A program made the position numbers and the translations under genes. The notes under the pieces were generated by a model, which was given only the letters and a program-made list of their open reading frames with translations, ran no database searches and had not been told where the DNA came from. Shown one piece after another: positions 19,473 to 26,616 of a stretch of 64,000 nucleotides of DNA. The stretch comes from Lysobacter gummosus (GTDB taxonomy: Bacteria > Pseudomonadota > Gammaproteobacteria > Xanthomonadales > Xanthomonadaceae), in the NCBI RefSeq assembly GCF_001442805.1, contig NZ_CP011131.1:4464001-4528000 (forward strand). The letters run 5' to 3'. Every line of letters begins with the position of its first letter. Within the stretch, counting starts at the first letter, position 1.

Positions 19473-19690
19473 CGTCCCGGATCGCACGGCGGATTCGGGG
19501 CTGGACGGTTACAAACGGTCAGCCAAGCCGAAGTTCGATCACAGTTCGATGACAACACGCACCGATTCCGGCGAGACGGTGTTTGACCGCTGTCACGAAG
19601 CTTTGCAGCAAATGAAACCAGTCAAGCCCTTTGTAAAAATTTGGACAAATAAAAAGGTGATACATGTCAATTAAGTACAAGCCAGAAACA
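19473..19690. other. Gene-free AT-rich upstream region
   Basis: No gene is visible. Bases 19,600-19,690 are unusually AT-rich for this genome (for example TTTGTAAAAATTTGGACAAA) and precede the copied promoter-like motif. This may be a foreign-looking or regulatory stretch. Confidence 0.5.
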
Positions 19691-19692
19691 GC

Positions 19693-19711
19693 AAACCCTT
19701 GCTAGTGTGAC
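19693..19711 (+). promoter_or_regulatory. Second copy of the shared promoter-like motif
   Basis: AAACCCTTGCTAGTGTGAC matches the motif at 17,860-17,878 upstream of the full-length paralog, at nearly the same distance from the start codon. This indicates that the leader was duplicated together with the coding region. Confidence 0.45.
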
Positions 19712-19781
19712 GGCGCGCAATTAATCGAGGGCTGCGCCCGCTTCAGGATGCGCGCCACTCCTCCGCCGACGGCAACGCGTA

Positions 19782-20108
19782 ATGGCCCACAGCCACCCTG
19801 CACTGCCCATCGTCAACGTCCTCGCCTCGGCCTTGCTGGCGGCGGTGGCGATGTACTCCGCGGCGCCGGCTTCCTGCCATCCGCGGCGGCACGTGTCGTT
19901 GATCAATCCGATCCATCTGTATTTCGACCGTGTCGAAGCTCAGCTTCAACACGACTACCCGCTGCTGCTGCGCTGGGCGCCGGACAAGCTGATCAGCCAG
20001 GGCCGCATCGATTGCCGCTGCGAGCAGATTCCCGGCGACCCGGGCCTGAGCCGCAGTGTGTCGCAGATACGTAAACAACTACGCAGTTTCATGCACAGTT
20101 TCGGCTGA
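19782..20108 (+). pseudogene. Truncated paralog of the DUF4832-type protein
   Basis: The 108-residue open frame aligns with parts of the 494-residue protein encoded upstream. Its signal peptide VNVLASALLAAVAMYSA matches LTVLASAAVAALAMLSA. Its middle LYFDRVEAQLQHDYPLLL matches FYFNKTEGQLERDYPKFL. Its end QIRKQLRSFMHSFG matches QMREQLRQFVTAFG, after which a TGA stops it. The segment corresponding to residues about 35-125 of the full protein is deleted and the GFWGEWHT part onward is missing. The frame is intact, so it may be a decaying duplicate or a small exported derivative. Confidence 0.75.
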
Positions 20109-20310
20109 GGCCAAACGGCGTCGCCCTGGCCGGCGCGCAGGCGTTCAGGCCCGGGTCCCGCTCCGTAGAAGACGCTGCTCACATAAGCCGAAAACGCTAT
20201 AAGAACGTGCGATGACGCCGCCGCGATCCGCGTGCGCTGTCACGTTTGCGGCTGCGGCCGGCTTCTAGATTCCGGCCACGCCCAGCGAGGGCGTTCACCA
20301 GGGAGTCGGT

Positions 20311-21507
20311 ATGTATCGATCGTCATGGTTTCTGGCGTTGAGCCTCGCGCTCGCGCCCTGTCTCACCGCACATGCTGCACCGCCGCGGGTCACCAATGGC
20401 CTGGTCGGCGAATGGCATCTGGACCTGTCGGGCACCACCGCTTACGACACCAGCGGCTACGGCCGCAACGGCACTGTCGTCGGCGGCGCCGCCTCGTCGT
20501 GGGGCTGGCTCAGCACCTCGGCCGACCTGAGCGGCGGCAAGTACGTGGAAGTCCCCAATTCGCCGAACCTCAACTTCGGCACCGGCAGCTTCACCCTCGC
20601 CGCGTGGATCCGCATGGCCGCGCCGGGCTCGTCGGGAGTGAAGACCGTGATCGAAAACCGCGGCGGCGGCAACGGACGCGGCTACGTGTTGGCCGTCGAT
20701 CAGGGCCGCAACGTGCTGCTGCAACTCAACGATGGCACCACCTGGGCCAACTACGTCTCCGACGGCAGCCTGACCATGGCGCCCAACCGCTGGCATCACA
20801 TCGCCGCGGTGGTCAACCGCAGCAGCGCGCCGTACACGATCTCGTTCTACATCGACGGCCGCCGCACCACCGCGCAGCCCTCGCCGATGCTGGCCAACAT
20901 CGACAACACCGTCCTGCCGTTCCAGATCGGCGGACACATGAACATCCCGTCGTACCGCTTCAGCGACCGCGTCGACGAAGTGCTGGTCTACAACCGCGCG
21001 CTGCCGGCCGACGCCAGCGGCGGCCTGGGCGACATCATGTTCGCCGGCCGCACCAACTTCCAGCCGACCTACTGGAACGACGGCAGCACCCGCCAGCGCA
21101 ACAACAACTGCTACAACTACGCCAACAACAAGGGCACCAACACCTTCGCCCAGCCCGGGCGCGCGGCCGGCGGCATGTACACCTCGCTGACCTGCGCGGC
21201 GGTGCGCGCGGCGGCCGAGCGCGACGGCCTGGAGCCGGTCGCCGACACTGCGATCAACGCCAGCAGCTACAAGAACATTTCCGCGCTGGTGGTCGGGCCC
21301 AACTACGACTACCACTGGTACCGCCGCGACGCCAACGGCAAATGGACGCACAAACCCGGCAGCACCGCGGCCACCAACCGCGACAACTCCGGCAACGAAA
21401 TCACCGATCCGCGCACCGCCAATCGCGGCCCATACACGGATTTCTGCGGTTTCTACCGCGTGTGGTCCGACAGCATCGAAGGCAGCGGTCATGAACAAGT
21501 CAACTGA
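20311..21507 (+). CDS. Exported LamG-domain protein with a C-terminal Cys/His domain
   Basis: The 398-residue protein has a signal peptide (about 1-22). A LamG/concanavalin-like domain follows (about 30-215; LVGEWHLD, YVEVPNSPNLNFGTGSFTLA, NRWHHIAAVV, SFYIDGR, VDEVLVYNRAL). A separate C-terminal domain (about 250-398) carries NNNCYNYANNKGTNTFAQPG (Cys267), DYHWYRRDANGKW (His335), HKPGSTA and YTDFCGFY. The order Cys then His then Asn or Asp, with HKPG, suggests a papain/NlpC-like peptidase or amidase fold, but that is inference. LamG modules usually bind carbohydrates. The start has GGGAG seven bases upstream. A small exported protein is encoded 22 bases downstream. Confidence 0.8.
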   Translation: MYRSSWFLALSLALAPCLTAHAAPPRVTNGLVGEWHLDLSGTTAYDTSGYGRNGTVVGGAASSWGWLSTSADLSGGKYVEVPNSPNLNFGTGSFTLAAWIRMAAPGSSGVKTVIENRGGGNGRGYVLAVDQGRNVLLQLNDGTTWANYVSDGSLTMAPNRWHHIAAVVNRSSAPYTISFYIDGRRTTAQPSPMLANIDNTVLPFQIGGHMNIPSYRFSDRVDEVLVYNRALPADASGGLGDIMFAGRTNFQPTYWNDGSTRQRNNNCYNYANNKGTNTFAQPGRAAGGMYTSLTCAAVRAAAERDGLEPVADTAINASSYKNISALVVGPNYDYHWYRRDANGKWTHKPGSTAATNRDNSGNEITDPRTANRGPYTDFCGFYRVWSDSIEGSGHEQVN

Positions 21508-21529
21508 GCCAGCGGCTCACGGAGGAACC

Positions 21530-22009
21530 ATGCACAAGCGTTCGCTCAAGACTCTGATCGCCGCGTTGGCGTTGCTGGCCGCGCCGGCCCTGGCCCTGGC
21601 CGCCGAGGCGCCGAGATTGCAGATCACCTACCTGATCTATTCGGGCCGCCCGAACCCGGTGGTCACCGTCACCGATGCCGCGTCGATGCGCGCGATCGAA
21701 ACCCGCCTGACCGACGCGCTGGCGGCCCCGGCCAAATCCGGCGCCGCGGCCGAGCCGATCCTGGGCTACAACGGCATCCTGATCGAGCACGTCGGCGGTT
21801 CGTCGGCGAAGAGCAGGCCGCAGCCTCTGGTGATCAAGGGACAACAGGTGCGGATCGACACCGCGCCGGCCAGCGATCTCAAGTCGGCCACGGCGACTAC
21901 GCGCACGTCGGCGGCGGCAGGGGATCTGGAGGCGATGTTGCTTAAGCTCGGGCAGAAGCGCGGAGCGTTGGATGCCACGACGTTGAACGTGTTGCTCGAC
22001 GGACGTTGA
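21530..22009 (+). CDS. Small exported protein of unknown function, partner of the LamG protein
   Basis: The 159-residue product has a signal peptide (HKRSLKTLIAALALLAAPALALA) and a mature part of about 135 residues with no family I recognise. It contains ITYLIYSGRPNPVVTV, ILGYNGILIEH and an Ala/Thr/Ser-rich stretch before the end. GGAGGAA lies immediately upstream of the chosen ATG, a near-perfect ribosome-binding site; an in-frame ATG at 21,491 inside the previous gene lacks one. The gene follows the LamG gene by 22 bases and is followed by a terminator, so the two form a bicistronic unit. An inhibitor or binding partner of the LamG protein is one possibility. Confidence 0.75.
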   Translation: MHKRSLKTLIAALALLAAPALALAAEAPRLQITYLIYSGRPNPVVTVTDAASMRAIETRLTDALAAPAKSGAAAEPILGYNGILIEHVGGSSAKSRPQPLVIKGQQVRIDTAPASDLKSATATTRTSAAAGDLEAMLLKLGQKRGALDATTLNVLLDGR

Positions 22010-22038
22010 TAGTCTGATTGGTTGACGTCGTCAGACGT

Positions 22039-22080
22039 ACGGCCCTGCTTCGCGATGGCGAGGCGGGGCCGTTTTGTTTT
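22039..22080 (+). terminator. Terminator of the LamG bicistron
   Basis: ACGGCCCTGCTTCGC pairs imperfectly with GCGAGGCGGGGCCGT around GATG and is followed by a T-rich GTTTTGTTTT. It starts 30 bases after the stop of the small exported protein gene. Confidence 0.75.
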
Positions 22081-22116
22081 GGGGTCGAGTGCGCGGGGTA
22101 AGCGCTGCCGGCGAGG

Positions 22117-22230
22117 AATTTGCTCTGGCTCTGGCTCTGGCTCTTGCTCTGTTTCTTGCTTTGTTTTTCGCTCCGGTCCTAGCTTTGGCATTGCTTTGGC
22201 TTTGGCTTTGGCTTTGGCTTTGGCTTCGCC
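22117..22230. repeat. Degenerate hexamer repeat (GGCTCT / GGCTTT)
   Basis: Tandem GGCTCT units grade into tandem GGCTTT units, the latter nearly perfect at about 22,190-22,225. A similar but more decayed stretch in inverted orientation lies at about 22,965-23,020, so this array forms the outer edge of the composite palindrome. Confidence 0.8.
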
Positions 22231-23010
22231 TTTGCCGTTGCTTGGCGCCGCCTGTAACTCGCGAGACCAGGGACACCCGGAGGGCGGCGCACATGGACGT
22301 GCGCCGGGTCCCGCCGTGTGCAGGATGCCCACTGCGGGACCTGCCCGCGCAAGCATCGCACTCGTGGCTCTTGACTCGAAACAGCCAAAGCCCTTTCTTT
22401 GGTTACTTTTGACCGAAGGAAATCCCGTGGGACTTTGTGGCTTTGGACAAAGAAAGTGACCCGCCGCTCTATGGCGGAAGCGTTTAGCGTTTGATCTTGC
22501 TTATAGCGTTTGATCTTGCTTGAAGCTTCTAAAGAATCCGAAGCCTCAGATCGAAGCACCCAGCCCTGCGCACTCCCTCCTACCGTCATTCCCGCGAAGG
22601 CGGGAATCCAGTGCCTTTCGTGCGAGAACGCTTGAAGTCGCTGGATTCCCGCCTTCGCGGGAATGACGAGCAAAAACACAGAAGCCTCAAGCAGAGCAAG
22701 AGCGAGATCAAACGCTAAACGCTTCCGCCATGGAGCGGCGGGTTACTTTCTTTGTCCAAAGCCACAAAGTCCCACGGGATTTCCTTCGGTCAAAAGTAAC
22801 CAAAGAAAAGGCTTTGGCAGTTTCGAATCAAAAGCGACGAGTGCGATGCCGACGCAGGCAGGTCCCACATTGGGCATCCTGCCCAAGGTGGGACCCGGCG
22901 CACGTCCTTGTGCGCCGCCCTCCGGGTGTCCCTGGTCTCGCGAGTTACTAGCTGCGCCCGGCAACGACAAATACAAAGGCAAAGCAAAATCTTGGCAATG
23001 GCAAAAGCAG
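22190..23010. repeat. Composite near-palindrome of about 0.8 kb
   Basis: The arm at about 22,190-22,500 is repeated in inverted orientation at about 22,703-23,010. The best-matching cores (22,255-22,500 and 22,703-22,947) differ at scattered positions and share TAACTCGCGAGACCAGGGAC, CCAAAG...TTTCTTTGGTTACTTT and GGACAAAGAAAGT. The centre contains a copy of the ATTCCCGCGAAGGCGGGAAT inverted repeat and a small direct duplication of GCGTTTGATCTTGCTT (22,489-22,525). Open frames inside are mirror images of each other and look spurious. No transposase is encoded. Confidence 0.88.
22584..22668. repeat. Dispersed inverted repeat, ATTCCCGCGAAGGCGGGAAT family, copy 2
   Basis: Perfect 28-base arms at 22,584-22,611 and 22,641-22,668 match copy 1 near queC. 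This copy sits in the loop of the composite near-palindrome, which suggests nested insertion. Confidence 0.92.
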
Positions 23011-23047
23011 GGCTAAGCCAAGACGAAGCACAATCCTGGCAACGGCA

Positions 23048-23584
23048 TCAGCCTGCCGCGCCCCGCCGCAAAACAAACTCATGATCGTGAGTACCACCCA
23101 CGATGAACTCGTACTCGCCCACCCGCTCGAACCCATAACGCGCATAAAACCGCTGCGCGCCGAAATTCTCCGACCACACCCCGATCCACAACGTGCGCGG
23201 CCCATCGCGCAGCAGCCATTCCAGCACCGTCTCGAACAAGCGCGCACCCCAGCCGCCGTTCTGCGCCTCGCGCAGCAGGTACAGACGCTTCAGCTCGCCA
23301 TCGCCCGGCGCCACCTGCGGATGCGGCAGGCCGCACGGGCCCGCGGCGGCGTGGCCGACGACGACGCTGTCTCGCTCCAGCAGGAAGATCGCGTAGTCCG
23401 GATGCGACAGGATGATCGTCTGCTTCTCGATCGAATAACTGTCGCGCAGGAAAAACTCCAGATCCTCCGGCGGATACATGGCGCCGAAAGTCTCCACGAA
23501 CGTGCGCGTGGCGATATCGGCCACGGTCGCGGCGTCGGCGACGCCGGCGCGGCGGATCGAAAACTGCGGGGTTTCGCTGCTCAT
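23048..23584 (-). CDS. GNAT-family N-acetyltransferase
   Basis: The 178-residue protein is a GCN5-related acetyltransferase. It has ELKRLYLLREAQNGGWGARL, the acetyl-CoA-binding motif with Q-x-x-G-x-G, and the C-terminal ENFGAQRFYARYGFERVGE typical of RimI-like enzymes. The N-terminus IRRAGVADAATVADI is also standard. I start at 23,584 (MSSETPQF) with GAGG just upstream; the frame extends 17 codons further. The substrate is unknown. aspS ends 126 bases upstream with a palindrome in between. Confidence 0.88.
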   Translation of the reverse strand: MSSETPQFSIRRAGVADAATVADIATRTFVETFGAMYPPEDLEFFLRDSYSIEKQTIILSHPDYAIFLLERDSVVVGHAAAGPCGLPHPQVAPGDGELKRLYLLREAQNGGWGARLFETVLEWLLRDGPRTLWIGVWSENFGAQRFYARYGFERVGEYEFIVGGTHDHEFVLRRGAAG

Positions 23585-23651
23585 AAGGCCTCGCATGGAA
23601 TGAAATTCATCGACATGCCAATGGATCGGAGCCAAACCGATCCCCTCAAAT

Positions 23652-23682
23652 GCATCGACCCGGCGCGAAGCCGGGTCGATGC
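23652..23682 (-). terminator. Terminator-like palindrome after aspS
   Basis: A 13-pair stem (23,652-23,664 with 23,670-23,682) with a 5-base loop lies 28 bases after the aspS stop. The downstream tract on the minus strand is only ATTTGAGG, so termination would be weak. Confidence 0.5.
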
Positions 23683-23709
23683 GCCGATCTAGCTCAGATC
23701 AAGCCGATC

Positions 23710-25479
23710 TCAAGCCGGATCTTTCTTCGGCCGCACCATCACATGCACTTCCGCCAGCTGCGCGTCCGGAATCTTTGAGGGCGCGCCGGTCATCAGGCAT
23801 TGCGCGGTCGTGGTCTTCGGGAACGCGATCACGTCGCGGATCGATTCGGTACCGGCCATCAGCGCGGCGATGCGGTCGATACCGAAGGCGATGCCGCCGT
23901 GCGGCGGCGCGCCGTACTTCAGAGCGTCGAGCAGGAAGCCGAACTTCGCCTCGGCTTCCTCCGCGCCGATGCCGAGCAGATCGAACACCGCCGACTGCAT
24001 CTGCGGACGATGGATGCGGATCGAACCGCCGCCGATCTCGTTGCCGTTGAGCACCATGTCGTAACCGCGCGACACCGCGGTCTTGGCGTTGGTGCGCAGA
24101 TCGGCGATGTCGTCCACCGCCGGCGCGGTGAAGGGGTGATGCAGGGCGACGTAGCGCTGCGCCTCTTCGTCCCATTCGAACATCGGGAAGTCGGTGACCC
24201 ACAGCGGCTTCCAGCCTTCGCCGACCAAATCCAGATCCTTACCCAACTTCAAGCGCAGCGCGCCCATGAAGTCGCTCGCGGTCTTGTAATCGGCCGCGCC
24301 GAAGAAGATCGCATCGCCGTTCTGCGCGCCGGTGGCTTCGACGATCTTCGCCAGCGTCGCGTCGTCGAGGAACTTCGCGATCGGCGAGTTGATGCCCTCG
24401 CGGCCCTTGCCGGCGTCTTCGATCTTCATCCACGCCAGGCCCTTGGCGCCGTACTTGGCCGCGTGCGCGCCGGCTTCGTCGATCTGCTTGCGCGAGAACG
24501 CGCCCGCGCCCGGCGCCCGCAGCGCGATCACGCGACCCTCAGGGTGGTTGGCCCAATCGGTGAAGACCTTGAACTCGCAAGTCTTGACCAGTTCGGCGAT
24601 ATCGACGAATTCCAGATCGATGCGCAGGTCGGGCTTGTCCGAGCCGTAGCGGCGCATCGCTTCGGCGTAGGTCATGCGCGGGAACTGCGCGTCGAGTTCG
24701 ACGTCGATGCTTTCCTTGAACACGACCCGGATCATGTCCTCGACCGTGTCCTGCACGTCGCGTTCGGACACCCAGGCGAACTCCATGTCGAGCTGGGTGA
24801 ATTCGAGCTGGCGGTCGGCGCGCAGCGCTTCGTCGCGGAAGCAGCGCGCGATCTGGTAGTAACGGTCGAAGCCGGCCACCATCAGGATCTGCTTGAACAG
24901 CTGCGGCGACTGCGGCAGCGCGTAGAACTCGCCCGGATGCATGCGCGCCGGGACCAGGAAGTCGCGCGCGCCTTCGGGCGTGGCCTTGGTCAGGATCGGG
25001 GTTTCGATGTCCTGGAAGCCGCGCGCGTCGAGCCAGCGGCGCAGCGACTGCACCAGACGGATGCGGGTGCGCATCATCTTCTGCATTTCCGGGCGGCGCA
25101 GGTCCAGGTAACGGTAGGTCAGGCGGGTTTCTTCCCCGGCGTTCTCGTGGGCGTGGAACGGCAGCGGCTCGGCCTTGTTGAGCACTTCGATCGAACTCGG
25201 CAGCACTTCGACCTTGCCGCTGCGGATCTTGTCGTTGGCCGCGCCGCGCACGCGCACGGTGCCGGTGACGCGCACGCAGCTTTCCACGCTCAGGTCGCTG
25301 GCGGTCTTGAACAGGTCGGCCATGTCCGAATCGACCACGATCTGCACCACGCCTTCGTGATCTCGCAGATCGGTGAACACCACGTGGCTCTGGACGCGAT
25401 TGGTGTTGACCCAGCCGCACAAGGTGACGGTCTGGCCGATCAGCGCCTCATCGACGAGGCCGCAGAAGTGGGTACGCAT
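23710..25479 (-). CDS. aspS: Aspartyl-tRNA synthetase
   Basis: This class II synthetase charges tRNA-Asp, possibly also tRNA-Asn. The 589-residue protein is of the bacterial type: an N-terminal OB-fold anticodon-binding domain (about 1-110, [20 protein letters not shown]), catalytic motif 2 ([26 protein letters not shown]), a GAD insertion domain (about 300-420) and motif 3 ([16 protein letters not shown]). It lies downstream of the FmdB-type gene, a pairing common in this group. Confidence 0.97.
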   Translation of the reverse strand: MRTHFCGLVDEALIGQTVTLCGWVNTNRVQSHVVFTDLRDHEGVVQIVVDSDMADLFKTASDLSVESCVRVTGTVRVRGAANDKIRSGKVEVLPSSIEVLNKAEPLPFHAHENAGEETRLTYRYLDLRRPEMQKMMRTRIRLVQSLRRWLDARGFQDIETPILTKATPEGARDFLVPARMHPGEFYALPQSPQLFKQILMVAGFDRYYQIARCFRDEALRADRQLEFTQLDMEFAWVSERDVQDTVEDMIRVVFKESIDVELDAQFPRMTYAEAMRRYGSDKPDLRIDLEFVDIAELVKTCEFKVFTDWANHPEGRVIALRAPGAGAFSRKQIDEAGAHAAKYGAKGLAWMKIEDAGKGREGINSPIAKFLDDATLAKIVEATGAQNGDAIFFGAADYKTASDFMGALRLKLGKDLDLVGEGWKPLWVTDFPMFEWDEEAQRYVALHHPFTAPAVDDIADLRTNAKTAVSRGYDMVLNGNEIGGGSIRIHRPQMQSAVFDLLGIGAEEAEAKFGFLLDALKYGAPPHGGIAFGIDRIAALMAGTESIRDVIAFPKTTTAQCLMTGAPSKIPDAQLAEVHVMVRPKKDPA

Positions 25480-25630
25480 GGAAGCTCCGATAGGTGGATC
25501 TGTGAATCGTGGGGGATGCAGCAGGCGGATGGACCGGGCCGCGGCGGGTGGCCGGGCCGGATCGCCTCACCGGCCGGGGGCCGGGACCGGACATTCTAGA
25601 GCACCGGCAGCGCACCGGGGGTTCGGCCGA

Positions 25631-25721
25631 TCTTTTGGGAGGGCCTTCAAGCTCGGGCTTTTCCATCCGCGTCGGCGATCGGAGCCGAAAGCGTCGGGCC
25701 TGAAGGCCCTCCCACAAAAGA
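25631..25721. repeat. Dispersed inverted repeat, TTTTGTGGGAGGG family, copy 1 (decayed)
   Basis: TCTTTTGGGAGGGCCTTCA (25,631-25,649) pairs, with one missing base, with TGAAGGCCCTCCCACAAAAGA (25,701-25,721). A better preserved relative with 37-base arms lies at 31,195-31,292. Confidence 0.8.
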
Positions 25722-25838
25722 CCCTGGCGGTATCGGGCGATGTTGAATGCCGTCTGGCGACTATGCGTTTCGTGGGCGCGGCCCTGGCGGCGTCTTTACG
25801 GGTATTGGCGCGACATGAGCGCTGATCACCCCGAATGC

Positions 25839-25948
25839 CGTCATTCCCGCGAACGCGGGCTCCGCTTTACTTCGGCGGAGCCGAACATCCAGCGACTTTC
25901 GTCCAGACCGCGGCAAGACACTGGATTCCCGCGTTCGCGGGAATGACG
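25839..25948. repeat. Dispersed inverted repeat, ATTCCCGCGAAGGCGGGAAT family, copy 3 (variant)
   Basis: The right arm (25,921-25,948) is intact, with GCGAACGC in place of GCGAAGGC. The left arm (from 25,839) is interrupted after 21 bases by GCTCCGCTTTACTTCGGCGGAGC, a hairpin of its own, before resuming with ATCCAG. This shows a variant or secondary insertion within the family. Confidence 0.85.
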
Positions 25949-26006
25949 GACTTGAAAGGATGTCGCTCAAGGGCAGGCCGAGCTGCCCCCCAAAGCAGAA
26001 AAGCAG

Positions 26007-26030
26007 AAAGGGCGCCTTCCGGCGCCCTTT
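26007..26030 (-). terminator. Terminator after the FmdB-type gene
   Basis: AAAGGGCGCC pairs perfectly with GGCGCCCTTT around TTCC. On the minus strand it is followed by CTGCTTTTCTGCTTT. It sits 32 bases after the stop of the zinc ribbon gene. Confidence 0.75.
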
Positions 26031-26062
26031 CACGATCACATCGACGGCTCAGCGCCGAAGGC

Positions 26063-26410
26063 TCAGGCCGCCCCGCCGCCCGTGGCCGGCTTGCTCGCCG
26101 GCGCCGATTCGGCCTTTTTCTCGGGCTTGCTGTCGCCCTTCTTCTCGGCCGGCTTGCTGTCGCCGCCGGAGGCCGAGGACGAACCACCCGAGCTGCCCTC
26201 GCCGGCCAGATTGCGCTTCTTGTCGCCGTCCTTCTTGAAATCGGTCTCGTACCAGCCGCCGCCGGCCAGACGGAACTGAGGCGCGGTCAGCTGGCGGCCG
26301 ACCTTCTCGGCGCCGCATTCGGGGCAGATGGTGGGGTCGGCGTCGGACAGCTTCTGCAGGCGGTCGAAGCTGTGGCCGCAGGCGCTGCACTGGAAGGCGT
26401 AGATGGGCAT
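26063..26410 (-). CDS. FmdB-family zinc ribbon protein
   Basis: The 115-residue protein begins MPIYAFQCSACGHSFD and continues to ICPECGAE, the two C-x2-C knuckles of the FmdB/CxxC-CxxC-SSSS zinc ribbon family. The C-terminal half is a low-complexity tail of Ser, Gly, Lys, Glu and Ala. It lies upstream of aspS on the same strand, as in Xanthomonas. The role is unknown; the original FmdB link to formamidase regulation is not informative here. Confidence 0.9.
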   Translation of the reverse strand: MPIYAFQCSACGHSFDRLQKLSDADPTICPECGAEKVGRQLTAPQFRLAGGGWYETDFKKDGDKKRNLAGEGSSGGSSSASGGDSKPAEKKGDSKPEKKAESAPASKPATGGGAA

Positions 26411-26513
26411 GGCGATGGCTGTGTTCGGAACGGCAGAGTGGGACAGTTTGGGGGCGGATCGGGCCGATGCAAGCGCTGCGGGGGCGTGAGGGCTGCGGTT
26501 CGGGGCTTGCGTG

Positions 26514-26561
26514 CCCTCATCCGCCCCTTCGGGGCGCCTTCTCCCGCAAGCGGGAGAAGGG
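26514..26561. repeat. Dispersed palindromic unit with CCTTCTCCCGCAAGCGGGAG
   Basis: A perfect 10-pair stem (26,537-26,546 with 26,551-26,560, loop CAAG) is preceded by the smaller palindrome CCGCCCCTTCGGGGCG. The unit resembles the short intergenic palindromes widespread in Xanthomonadaceae. It lies 56 bases after the ABC-F gene and could help end that transcript. Confidence 0.7.
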
Positions 26562-26616
26562 AACGGCCGAGCCTTCGTTCCGAGCCCCTTTTCGCTCGCG
26601 GCAGAGGACTGCAACC

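Noticed and set aside
22022..22982. Open frames in both arms of the composite palindrome that encode matching peptides
   Set aside because: The matching peptides result from the inverted repeat itself. They lack ribosome-binding sites, run into the hexamer array and have no protein-like composition.
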